The translations under genes were made by a program, and so were the position numbers. Under the pieces are notes generated by a model. That model was not told the origin of the DNA. It did not search any database and was given only the letters and a program-made list of their open reading frames with translations. This document shows, one piece after another, positions 33,986 through 44,888 of a DNA stretch of 64,000 bases. Positions within the stretch are counted from its first letter, which is position 1. Every line of letters starts with the position of its first letter. The DNA comes from Platismatia glauca (Eukaryota; Ascomycota; Lecanoromycetes; Lecanorales; Parmeliaceae), in NCBI GenBank assembly GCA_963556305.1, contig OY745765.1, forward strand, positions 1,364,001 through 1,428,000, read 5' to 3'.

Positions 33986-35234
33986 ATGGGGGGCAAGACC
34001 AGGTTGTTGCTCCATGCCGTCTCGTGACCACAATGCTGACTTTGTGTAGCAACAAGGCGGCCTATTTCGATAAGCTCAAGGGGCTCCTTGAAGAGTACGC
34101 AGAACTACCTAACGGACGAAGATAGACGGAAGCTCACTCGAGAATAGGTACAAGTCTATATTCATCGTTACGGTCGACAATGTCAGCTCTCAACAAATGC
34201 ATAAGATTCGCAAAAGTCTGAGGTCCGAAGGGGAAGAAGTTCAAGGAGTAGTGCTCATGGGCAAGAATACTATGGTATGATGCGGCTATCGACAGGCTCA
34301 TGCTAGCTGCTGGCAGCTCTAAATCATACAACTGGCGCGCTGACTGTTCAAATATCAGGTACGAAGAGCCATCAAAGGCTTCATCAGCGATTTTCCGGAG
34401 TACGAGCGCCTGCTTCCCCACGTGAAAGGTACTACCTATCATTAACTCAATTCAACTTAGTCGGCGCTGACGAATTAAAGGCAATGTTGGTTTTATCTTC
34501 ACCAATGCGGACCTCAACAAGACCCGTGATGTGATTCTGGCGGAGAAGGTTGCGGCTCCTGCTAGAGCCGGTGCTGTCGCTCCTTTGGATGTCTTCGTCC
34601 CTGCAGGAAACACTGGGATGGAACCCGGCAAAACCTCTTTTTTCCAAGCTCTTGGTGTTCCTACAAAGATTGCTCGCGGTACGATCGAAATTACAACAGA
34701 CTTGAAGCTCGTCGAAGCTGGAACCAAGGTTGGAGCGTCTGAGGCTACGCTACTGAACATGCTCAACATCTCGCCATTCACCTATGGCATGAGCATTGCG
34801 CAGGTCTACGACGGCGGCCAAACTTTTGCTCCCTCGGTGCTTGACATTAAAGAGGAGCAATTGTTTAAGGCGCTCAACTCCGCCATCGCAACGATCACTC
34901 AGATCTCCCTAGCCGCGAACTACCCTACGCTGCCGTCCATCATGCATAGCTTCATGAACAGCTATAAGAATGTACTAGCAGTTGCGGTTGAAACGGACTA
35001 TAGCTGGGAAGGAATCAGCGATCTGAAAGACCGCATCGCCAACCCTGATGCCTATGCAGCCGCAGCACCTGCAGACACAACTGAGCCTGATCAGAGTGAC
35101 AAGCCTGCTGATGTCGTGGATGACAAACCTGATGAGCCTGAAGAGGAGAGCGGTGACGAAGGTATGATCTTAAGGTTGGGGTCATATTTTCTTATGCTAA
35201 TGTTTTTGCAGGATTTGGGGGCCTCTTTGACTAA
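33986..35234 (+). CDS. RPP0: 60S acidic ribosomal protein P0 (uL10)
   Basis: Six exons, 33986-34002, 34050-34094, 34148-34274, 34359-34428, 34481-35161 and 35212-35234, give 320 aa. The chain reads MGGKTSNKAAYFDKLKGLLE, YKSIFIVTVDNVSSQQMHKI, VLMGKNTMVRRAIKGF, GNVGFIFTNADL and GNTGMEPGKTSFFQALGVPT. The Ala/acidic hinge follows (AAAAPADTTEPDQSDKPA), then the C-terminal SGDEGFGGLFD, whose last block is in its own 23-nt exon. P0 anchors the P1/P2 stalk on the large subunit and helps recruit translational GTPases. Many short introns near the 5' end are usual for fungal ribosomal protein genes. It is divergent from TRM82, with 197 nt between starts. Confidence 0.95.
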
Positions 35235-37564
35235 ATCATGTAGCCATACTCGTATAGCAGCAGAAATGTAATCAAGACATGGTGGCTCTAGATCATGCCT
35301 ACATTTGGTGTCTTGCATGGTTCTTATCTACGCCTGTCTCTGATGTCAACGTAATTTGCCCCAGCTCAACTCGGTACATGGACTTCCGTGGCTCAGCTCA
35401 ATGTAAGCCTCACCTCTTCCTATCATACGCTACCTTTTGGCGAACGATTAGTCACTTTTTAACCCTGATCTCCATGACGAGACAACAAAATAACAACAAC
35501 ACTCTAATTTTTTAATGACGCCTTTAACATTTATTCCACAATATCTAGTCTTACTCTCGAGGCGCGTTTGCTGACAGATGTGTCTCTCGGCCGTAGTTCA
35601 AGTCAGTACGCAGCAAAGTAAGCCTATCGATTTCTTCCTCCCGGCCAGAGGCTTACTCTCACCTCTGATAGACGACATCTGCTAGACTGACATTCGCCTA
35701 TGATAGCTTCCAGTGAAGACGACCGCAATCTATGCCTACTCCGCATCGTCGTAAGCTCTCCGATAGCTTTCTTGTTGGCCCCAACATTCTTCAGTCTCGC
35801 TTGATGTCCCTCAAATGTCGAAGAAAATCCGGTGAGGTCGTTGCGAAAACAGCATCGAAAAAAACGAAATAGGAGTCATTAGCTCTTTTCCGACCCAATT
35901 TCGTCTTGCTTACGACTCGAGATGTAGTTGACAGTACTCACTCTCCCTCATACTGGCACTCTAATCTGCTCGTTCTAGCAACATTCACACATCCACACAC
36001 TGACGAATAATAATAGCCATCACACTCGAATATCAGAACACGTTCAACGTCAAGATCGCTATCTCAATACGAGTAGCTAACCATTTCCCCTGTATCAACC
36101 CCTAGTACCCTCCCATGAAGGAGCATAATATCCGCGCATACAACATATTATAGTCCTCTATCTTTGCGAGGAAAATCGTACAGGCAAACTACAGTCAGAT
36201 ATCCGCGACCTACTCCTTTGCATAGTATGTGTGCAGGTGAATACTGATTGCAGTAAAGCGTGCCGTATCCGGCTAGCCTGCCCCTCGCAGCCCTTGCGTT
36301 TTGGCTGCTGTCCCAACTCTTGGATGCTTTCTTCCCAGTAGTGTGAATACACCTCCGTATCCTGCTCTCCTTGTAATCTTTGCAATGTTTTCATCCTTAC
36401 CAGACTTCGGCCAGGCTCCTATAGAGCGAGGCGGTGCTATGATCCACGATGGCACCTGGTTTTGAAATCAACTGTACGGAGTATGCCCCAAGGGTTCTCT
36501 TTTGCCCGATTGTTGATGCGGGTGGCTTGAGTATCCGAGTCTTTTCAGGTGCGGGAGTGTGTATCGCAGTATTTTGCCGTATGGATGATTGATCTACCTA
36601 CTGCTAAGGTAAGGAGGAAAACGGGAACTGAATATGAGAAAGACTGAAAGATGCGGAGGAAATAGACAATGGTTTGTGTTGATATCACAGGCTACGCGGG
36701 GCGGAAGAATGATTGACCGGAGAGCTCTAAGCTCAATTGGGTTGAAATTCTCGCCTACCTATTCTCGCTGAATCAACGAATAATAACTGGTCTGACTCAA
36801 GATCTGAAGGCATATGGCCATGCCCAGCTATTGTACCCAGAGGTGCTCCACTTACCACATTGACTCCCAATTTGGCTAGTGATTGGGTCGCTTTGTAGGA
36901 ATTCCAGGATAACTCCACAACAACAGCTCTGGTGCTCTAACTTTAAGTTTATTCAATCCTGTAAAATGCTCTACCGAAGAATTCTTGTCGCAAAAGGATC
37001 TAGATTGAAGGGGTATTGGTCGACTTAGAGCGATGTGAAAGATATCGGATTTCTTGGCGTGTACGACGACTTCTGTCACCCGCCTGCCCTTCCGTCTCCT
37101 GCGATAAGGTAGTGATATCACCGATATGCAATCTGTGAATGATCACCCCCAGCAACACCTCAGTTTGCTTGGCCATGGCGGTCTACATGCATGCTCCGCG
37201 CATTCTACAGGATTTTGATGACCAATATGATCTGACCAATAAGAGTGCGTCATCCCACACCACTTTGGTTTGTGGCGCTTGAATCCGGCTTCTCATTCGA
37301 CGTGTACCCAATCTTCAGGTGATGATCATAACCTCGTAGTATTCAATAGTCAAATTCCTGCAGGCGCCACCTTGCCCCTCAGGCGAGGTCGACAGCGGCT
37401 GAGAAGGCTGCCACCAACTCTAGGCGACTAAATGGCCTTGTAACGACTGACGAGAATCAGCCCATTCTCGTTGTTTTCTAGCTCTCTTGAATCCCTCAGA
37501 CGTGTTATGCCATTACACGAAGACTTGGGACGTTAAAGCAAAGCTTCTCACACCGGATCGAGTA
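35235..37564. other. Intergenic, 2.3 kb, no gene seen
   Basis: No frame above about 80 codons has coding character and I could not build a splice chain on either strand. TACGGAGTA lies at 36475-36483. A compact noncoding transcript or a decayed gene cannot be excluded by eye. Confidence 0.45.
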
Positions 37565-40500
37565 ATGGAGCAGAGTCTCGCAACCACCACAGACCTAAAC
37601 CTGCTGTCCCTCGATGGCGGTGGCGTTCGAGGCCTATCGACCCTATACATACTGAAAAGGATTATGGATCAACTCAATTTCGAACGGAAAAAGAGCAGCC
37701 TTGAGGCAGTAAAGCCATGCGAGATTTTCGATCTTATTGGGGGCACCAGCACAGGCGGGTGGGTGTTCATCGTCTTCCTGGGTGCAAATTTAACTGATGA
37801 TTGGCGTAACAGCCTTATTGCCATTATGCTCGGCCGGTTAGAGATGGACGTTGACCAGTGCATTGACGCATATGTCAAACTTGCTGGCGAGGTGTTCAGT
37901 GAAAAGTCCCTTCCTGTAGACTGGTTGGGCAGAGTGAAGTCGAAGTTTGACTCGAAGAAGCTCAAAGATGCAATCTACGAAATTGTGAAGAAAGGTAGAG
38001 CATCCGGAGACGAACCTTTCAACGATGGGAAGGAGCGCCGATGCAAGACGTGAGTTTTCCTCCTCCATTTGAGTATCTCAACCTGAAGAGTACAGCTTTG
38101 TCTGCACGACCGAGCGCCTCATGCCGGGCACCGTTCGCCTCCGAAGCTACAGCATTGATAACGAGCAAGGAATCTCTGCGACGATCGGCGAGGCAGCCCT
38201 TGCCACATCAGCTGCTCCGACTTTCTTTGACCCTGTTAGCATTGGTACTCGCACATTTGCCGATGGTGGACTCTTCGCAAACAATCCAGTAGATGAAGTA
38301 GAGGGAGAGGCTTCGAACATCTGGTGCCCAGAGACTGGAGACCTGAAGCCATTGGTCAAATGCTTTATCTCTCTTGGAACAGGTGTACCCGACTCAAAGC
38401 CATTCAGGACCAGCGCCTACAAGTTTCTTAGCGAGACCGTAGTGCGTATCGCTACCGAAACCGAAAACACGGAGAAGAAGTTCATAGCACGGTGGGCGAA
38501 GCATTTAGACGACAAGCGATATTTCCGCTTCAATGTTCAGCAAGGACTGCAGAATGTTGGACTTGATGAAAATGAGAAGCGGGGCACGATGGACGCGGCA
38601 ACTGAAGCGTATCTTAAGCACCAGGAGCAGAAGTTTCGGGTCCGGGACTGTATTCAGAACTTGAAACTCAAGCAGAGTGTGTGCCCGGAGACATTTGCAT
38701 AGGTAAATAGACGCTAATGCTTGCAGAGAGGCCTGAATCGACCCCTGTGGCTCTCAAAGTTGTTAGTGCAATATATTTATGCCATTCTGCGCCCTGCTAA
38801 GAAGCATAGGTATCTACTAGCACCATTTCCACAACTCGACAGCAGCTAAGTAAGACATCCGCGACTTTGCTATACCGCTACTAAACACATGAAGCTGTGC
38901 ATCGAGCCTTTTGGATTGTCCCATTTGAGAGAAATCCACGCTTCACCGGTCGTGACTTCAACCTAACTCAGCTGGTAGAAAAGCTATTCGCCAAAGATTA
39001 CACAAACAAGATCGCAATCACTGGACTTGGCGGAGTGGGGAAGACACAAGTTGCAATTGAATTGCTTTTTCAAATGAGAGAGAAAGACCCTGATTGCTTG
39101 ATCATCTGGATACCAGCTGCCAGGATGGAGAGCCTTCACCGAGCATACACGAACACTGCGGAGCAGCTTCGCATAGCTGGGTGGGAGGACGAGAAGGCGG
39201 ACGTGAAAAGACTGGTACAGCAGTACCTAAACAAGGAAAGTAGAGGTCAGTGGCTGCTGGTGTTCGACAATGCTGACGATATCAACATGTGGATTGCCAA
39301 GGCGGTTTCTGGGCTACAGCCTCAGCAAGGACCTCCACCCTTGTTGGACTACCTTCCCCAGAGCAAGCAAGGAGCTATCCTATTCACAACACGCGATAGA
39401 AAGACAGCAGTCAAACTCGCGCAGCAAAATGTCTTCGAGCTTCCGGCAATGGAGGAAGAAGTAGCAGTGCAACTGTTGGAGAAATGTCTACTCAAAAAGG
39501 ATCTAATTCTTAATCGACGGGACACAGATGCCCTTCTGTCTCAGCTCACTTACCTCCCACTAGCTATTGTCCAGGCGACTTCGTACATTAACGAGAATGG
39601 AATAACACTCGGAGAATATTTGTCGCTGCTAGCAGAACGAGAAGAGGAGGTCATCGAACTTCTCAGCGAGGAGTTTGAGGACGATGGAAGATATCGCGAT
39701 ATGAAGAATCCGGTAGCCATTACATGGCTGATCTCGTTCGAGCAGATTCTACGTCTTTACCCACTTGCAGCTGAATACCTGTCAATCATGGCCTGCGTGG
39801 AGCCGAACGACATTCCTCAGTCTCTCCTTGCGCCCGGGTCATCGCGAAAGAGGCATACAGATGCCATCGGCACGCTCGAGGCCTACTCTTTCATCAGCAA
39901 GAAATCGGACGGGCAGAGTCTTGGTCTCCATCGGCTGGTGCATTTGGCGATGCGGAACTGGCTTCGGCAAGAACAGAAGCTTGCTGAATCGACAAAGAAA
40001 GCCATCAGCCGATTAGAAGAACTGTTTCCTGATAACAATTACAAAAACAGGAACATTTGGAGGATTTATCTAACACATGTTCGCTGTGTGTTGGAGTCCG
40101 ACCTTGTCAAAAAGGACTGGAACACGAGATTGAAACTTATACACAGATATGCGATGTGCCTGTACGAAGACGGTCGGTGGAACGAGGCCGAATTACCGTT
40201 TGCACAGATTCTCGAGCTGAAGGCTAAAATGCTTGAGCCGAATGATCCAGACATGCTGAAGAGCAAGGCAAACCTGGCATCAACGTACCGACATCAAGGT
40301 CGATGGCCTGAAGCAGAGAAGATGGTGATACAGATACTAAACGCTCGTCAGCGAGTGCTGGGACCGGAACATTTGGATACCTTGAGTAGTACGGGTGATT
40401 TAGCATGGACGTACTGGAATCAAGGGCGATGGGCAGAGGCGGAGACAATGAACAAGGAGATGATCGAGGCTCGTCGACGGATACTGGGAGGAGAGCATCC

Positions 40501-41182
40501 GGACACACTTGATAGCATGGCTAGTTTAGGATCAACACACCGGAAACGGGGGCGATTGCAGGAGGCGGAGGATATAGATCTGGAGGTGATGAAGACGAGT
40601 CGACGGGTCCTGGGAGAGGAGCATCCCTTCACAATGGCTAGTATGGCTAACTTAGCATCAACATATCAGCTTCAAGAGCGATGGCTAGAGACGGAAAGAC
40701 TGGAAATAGAGGTGATCCAGAAACGTCGACGAATACTAGGAGAACACCATCCGGCTACACTTAGCATTATGGCTAATCTAGCATTGACATACTCGAAACA
40801 AGGAAAGTGGCAAGAGTCGGAAAGACGTGGCGAAGAAGTGATGAAGATTCGTGAACAGATCCTAGGAGAAATCCATCCAGATACACTACTCAGCAAAGCG
40901 AACCTGGCCTCAACATATCGAAAGCAAGGCCGGTGGACCGAGGCGGAAGAGATCGAAGTAGAAGTGATGGCGATTCGTCAACGTGTATTGGGAGACGACC
41001 ATCCTTCTACACTGAAGAGCATGAACAACCTGGCACTGACAGTGAAAGGACAAGGAAGAAGTGATGAAGCTGTTCAACTTATGTTGGAATGTGTACGGCT
41101 AGCAAATCGCCGTTTCGGTCCAAATGACCCGCAGACTCTTGCTTCGTCAGCAACCCTGGCTGAATGTCAAGATACACAATAA
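37565..41182 (+). CDS. Patatin-NB-ARC-TPR NLR protein (plp-1-like)
   Basis: Proposed exons 37565-37758, 37813-38049, 38096-38676 and 38895-41182 give 1099 aa. Patatin phospholipase domain, residues 1-337: oxyanion loop LSLDGGGVRGLS, nucleophile elbow GGTSTGG (across intron 1) and catalytic Asp in ADGGLFANNP. NB-ARC, about 355-690: VPFERNPRFTGRD, P-loop GLGGVGKTQVAIEL, Walker B QWLLVFDNADD, and LPLAIVQATSYI. Then eight 42-residue TPRs of kinesin-light-chain type (RWPEAEKMVIQILNARQRVL). Introns 1-2 are short and clear. Intron 3 (218 nt, GTGTGT donor, branch CTAAAC, AAG acceptor) is inferred. Without it the patatin frame stops at 38702 and the NB-ARC frame has no good start, so two genes or a pseudogene are alternatives. 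This architecture is a fungal NLR; Neurospora PLP-1 has it and monitors SEC-9. A SEC9 gene lies 10.4 kb downstream. Confidence 0.8.
40170..41150 (+). repeat. Tandem 126-bp TPR-encoding repeats
   Basis: Codons for the G(R/K)W-x-E-x-E core recur at about 40172, 40298, 40424, 40550, 40676, 40802, 40928 and 41054, exactly 126 nt (42 residues) apart. Each unit reads like LGEEHPxTLxSMANLASTYRxQGRWxEAExxxxEVMxxRRR. They form the C-terminal sensor-like array of the NLR. Confidence 0.9.
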
Positions 41183-41710
41183 TTTGAGGGTGGCTACTTG
41201 GGTTGGGATCAACTCATATTGAACGGGATTGGAGAAGCCTGCTCTTCAAGCGCGGTTTTTTGAGCTTGAGACTGCGGAGGAAATGACTTCCAGAGCCTTG
41301 TAACCCGGAATTCGCACAAGTCGTAGAGATCTTGTAGTCGAACAATAATGGCTAGATGGTGACTTGCTCACAGGCTGATGGCACCATGTGGCCCCTCAAA
41401 ACGCCGCAGAATGGAACAAGACAAGACAGTTGTGGAGTATGGCTGCTGAATGGCATTTCAAGATTCGAAAGCTCGAGTAGGTTGGGCTAAGTAAATGTCA
41501 AACTTGGGGATCTATACAACATATCGCATAAGTAACGAGCTGTGGACACAAACGTTCAACGTCTTGGCGCTTCGGTCCATTCTGTTTTTGGCCAGTGTCA
41601 AAAAATGTATAGTTTGACATGTGCTGTTCTTCACCATGACCTCTAATTGTAGTTGATGATCGAACAATTGTGTGACTGGCTCAGGAGTCGAGACTACGAC
41701 GCTGAAGAAG
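41183..41710. other. Intergenic after the NLR
   Basis: Holds the NLR 3' end and the promoter of the DUF3605 gene. No gene or named site seen. Confidence 0.5.
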
Positions 41711-42567
41711 ATGCCTAAATCTGTCCCAGTTGCACACAGCATTGAATCGGAAGAAGTGTACATGTCTTCACTTTTCTGGAACGTCAACGTCCCACCAAAG
41801 CGATGGACAAGAGAGCGTCCACCCTACCTAGCGAACATGTCCGAGAAGGACAAAGGTATACTGTCCATTCAAGATTGTGACTTTAAATATCATGACTGGA
41901 ATGCAGCTCGGGATATTATTTGTAAGACCCCGTCTGCCTATGCTCGTCGTTGAAGATCGTGACGAAGGATCCCATCTTGTGACGACTTTGACAATCTAAC
42001 AAGGACTCAACAGCGAAGAACCAACTCGAACGATTTCAGCGTCTACCAAGTGACCTTCGTCGCTACTTGAAGTATATATATGATCTGAGGAAGCAGTACG
42101 GCTCTGTCCTTAGCTTTATACAGTATAAACGATTGCATTGGCACGATATTATTCCTTCTGGAGAGCCACCTTTCGCCAATTCCAGCGACTACAAAATCCT
42201 GTGCAATGACTGGCCGTATGCTTTAGAGCCGAGCATTGTCCACCTTGTGGTGTGGGTAAAGTTCGAACTGGAGTCAGATGAGACTACGGATTATCTGACA
42301 CCTGGTGGGAGACAGCAAATCGAGGACTTTGTGAGTAGGGTATTTTGTGGCGAAGGCGGCATCTCCAGAGAACAAGTCACATGGTTTAAGAATGGGCCGA
42401 CTCTCAAAAGCGTACACGCTTTAGAGCATATTCACGTCCTTCTCTATCAAGCCCCCACAGAAATGGTTGAGCGTCTTACGGAAGGTGACAAGCCAATGTC
42501 GACGATCAGGGCGGAGGAGGAGGAGGAGGAGGAGGAGGAGGAGGAGGAGGAGGAGGTGGAGGAGTAG
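41711..42567 (+). CDS. DUF3605 protein (N-acetylglucosamine-induced protein 1-like) with polyglutamate tail
   Basis: Exons 41711-41921 and 42014-42567 give 254 aa. The start is the ATG of MPKSVPVAHSIESEE; an upstream in-frame GTG at 41672 is not used. Blocks LFWNVNVPPKRWTRE, ERFQRLPSDLRRYLKYIYDL, YKILCNDWPYALEPSIVHLV, DYLTPGGRQQIEDFV, EQVTWFKNGPTLKSVHALEH and HVLLYQAP match the fungal DUF3605 family, some of whose members respond to N-acetylglucosamine. The biochemical role is unknown. The C-terminus ends in about 18 acidic residues encoded by a GAG microsatellite, in which the stop codon itself arises. Relatives I recall lack such a tail, so it may be a recent expansion. Confidence 0.85.
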
Positions 42568-42597
42568 TAGGAGGAGGAGTAGGAGGAGGAGGAGGCG
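42513..42597. repeat. GAG/GGA trinucleotide microsatellite
   Basis: A nearly pure run of GAG triplets with a few TAG/GTG interruptions. It encodes the polyglutamate C-terminus of the DUF3605 protein up to the TAG at 42565-42567 and continues beyond the stop. Confidence 0.92.
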
Positions 42598-43984
42598 GAT
42601 AGTATCTGCGACTGATGAAAGACGGAACGAGACTTCGAGCATGGCAAGCAAAAATCCCTGAGACTTGATGAGACTTGATAGACGGGGAGAAGTATCCTGA
42701 GCTCCGACTAAAGCTCCCTAATAAAGTATCCCAAAACCGGGAACCTTGGGGCCCAACTCGCGGGTACCTAGGTACACAGGCTCACGGTCGTGCTCACGCT
42801 GCTCCGGGCACGCCTCAGGCGAACGTCCTAGTCAGGGTTCAGGGTAGATTGGCGAGTGCCTCCGGTCTGGTAACGGAAATGGACTCTGGAGAGGTCAAGA
42901 TTCGGCGCAGAGTCCAGTATCAAGGACAACAGACGACTCCACCTGCCCTCCTTTGTGATAGCGGAAGGCCTATCCCTGAAGAGCTTCTCGGGAGTGGGAC
43001 TTTGGATCTGCAGCTTGCAGGTCATGTACCATTCAGGATGACTATGAATCACTCCTCTGAACCATCGGTGGAAGCTATTGCCTACTTGTAGCGATGGCAT
43101 GCTCTTGTCATGGTCTGCCCTACTTCCAGACTGTAACAGTGTAGATAGTTGTAGACAACAGATTTCACGCTTGCTCAAACGTGCCTTTCTCCGTCTTCTC
43201 AAGCCATTCCTACACAGGTAGATTTATCACCGCCTTCGTTGGTGAATATCCCGTTGGGTCAGCGTCTTGTTGATGCATACTCTGAGCAACTCACCGATGC
43301 TGCTCTGCTTTCTGCGGTCAAACTCGCATTTGAGTTAGAGTGAGCAAAGCGTCAGTTTCAGGGTCTCCAAACGGTGCTAATGTCAACGGCGACAGAGCGG
43401 CTCCGTATGTTTGGAAACATGTGTTTCGTGCGTAGACATACTCGGTACGAGTACGGATCGCTGAATCAGTTCCTCGGGGATTCGACCTGAATCGCATTGA
43501 CGACTTCCCGAACCGTCACCATTGTCCATCATCCGCAGACCACCATAGAACCACTGCTACACGTATACCTTGCATGTCTTCCAGCTGATGCCACGGCTTC
43601 TACATCGGGCCCTGTACTAAGCTGCTAGGACTGTCTTGATTGGGAAATAAGGCACCCCACCGTTTCGATCAGCCGCAGTCGCGTCAGCCTCATTGGACGA
43701 CATTGGCACGGGCCGTACAAGTAATGAGCCTCCGATGCAAGGCAACGTCTCTTGGGATATTTGATACCCCTAGGTCCGCCGCCTGATTTCCCGCGGGTTG
43801 AAACATTGCAACTCCGCCAGCAGTGCGATTTTCGCCCAACCTGTTACCTGGCTGCTATCGCCAAAGCCCGTCTAACGAATGCTCAGGGGTTCCCTATCCT
43901 GTGAACATCGTGCAAGATCCATCACATGAATACATCCCTCCCCTGACCTCGACCATCCCCGCGCCCACACAGGGAGCCCCCCCA
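42568..43984. other. Intergenic, 1.4 kb
   Basis: A 138-codon plus frame (42675-43091) lacks an ATG context, domain or intron and is probably chance. GTACCTAGGTAC, a 12-nt perfect palindrome, lies at 42764-42775. The end is the promoter of the AIG1-like gene. Confidence 0.45.
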
Positions 43985-44888
43985 ATGGCGAAGATCTACC
44001 CCCTCCTCGGCGCCGCCCAGCCCTTCGACCCAACATCCCGCTTCACCACCTCCTGGCTCCTGCCCCCCTACCTCCTCGCCTCCGCCCGCCTCCTCCTCTC
44101 CCTCTACGCCTTCGTCGCCATCTTCACCATCTTCGGCTGGGACGACGCCCACCACCTCGCCACCGCCGCCCGCCAGTCCTTCTCCTACTTCACCAACCTG
44201 ACCTACTGGGGGCTGGGGTTCTACTTCCTCTTCGGCGCCGTGCACACCTTCTCCTACGCCCGCGTGGGGAAAGCGTGGCTGCAGAGCTGGCCGAGGCCGC
44301 TGCAGGCGGCTCATGCGGTTTTCTACACTACGGTCGTTACGTTCCCTTTCCTGGTGACGTTGGTGTTCTGGGCGATTTTGTATAGGAGTCCTTTTCCGAT
44401 TGCGGAGGAATGGTGGTCGAATGTATGTAGGATGCATTGTCGATCTCCGCGAGACCGTATAGATGATACTAAAATGGTCTTTCCCTCTACAGATATCCCA
44501 ACATGCCCTCAACAGCCTCTTTGCCCTCTTCGAGATCACGCTGCCACGGACCAGCCCACCGCCGCCATTGCATATAGCGTTTCTGGTCGTTTTACTAGCA
44601 TGCTATCTCGCTCTTGCCTACATCACCCATGCCACGGAGGGCTTCTATCCATACTCTTTTCTCGACACCAGTAAGGGCAGTGGCCGCGTTACTGGATACT
44701 GTTTTGGGATCTTGATTGCTATTTGCGTGATCTTTGGCATTGTTTGGGGCGTCATATGGCTTAGGAATCTGGCCACACAGAAGCTGGGGCTGGAAGGGAA
44801 ATTTGCGGGTCAGCGGCGGAAAGTGGATGGGCCGGATGTGAGGGAAGGAAACGTAGAGGTGGTACAGTTGCAAGAAGGGTCTAAGTAG
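43985..44888 (+). CDS. FAR-17a/AIG1-like multi-pass membrane protein
   Basis: Exons 43985-44422 and 44493-44888 give 277 aa with about six hydrophobic helices: SWLLPPYLLASARLLLSLYA, FVAIFTIFGW, TNLTYWGLGFYFLFGAVHTF, AHAVFYTTVVTFPFLVTLVF, LHIAFLVVLLACYLALAYIT and FGILIAICVIFGIVWGVIW. The ISQHALNSLFALFEI segment after the intron carries the conserved His of the AIG1/FAR-17a family. Animal AIG1 and ADTRP are threonine hydrolases of fatty-acid esters of hydroxy fatty acids; whether the fungal members share that activity is inference. The candidate Thr lies in the early helices (FTTSWLLPP or NLTYWG). The in-frame region upstream of 43985 has no better start. The first 300 nt are unusually rich in C at third codon positions. 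Confidence 0.78.

Noticed and set aside
42675..43091. 138-codon plus frame after the DUF3605 gene
   Set aside because: No ATG context, domain or splice partner; composition like its intergenic surroundings.
43922..44539. 205-codon minus frame, Glu/Gly rich
   Set aside because: Antisense shadow of the C-rich AIG1-like exon.
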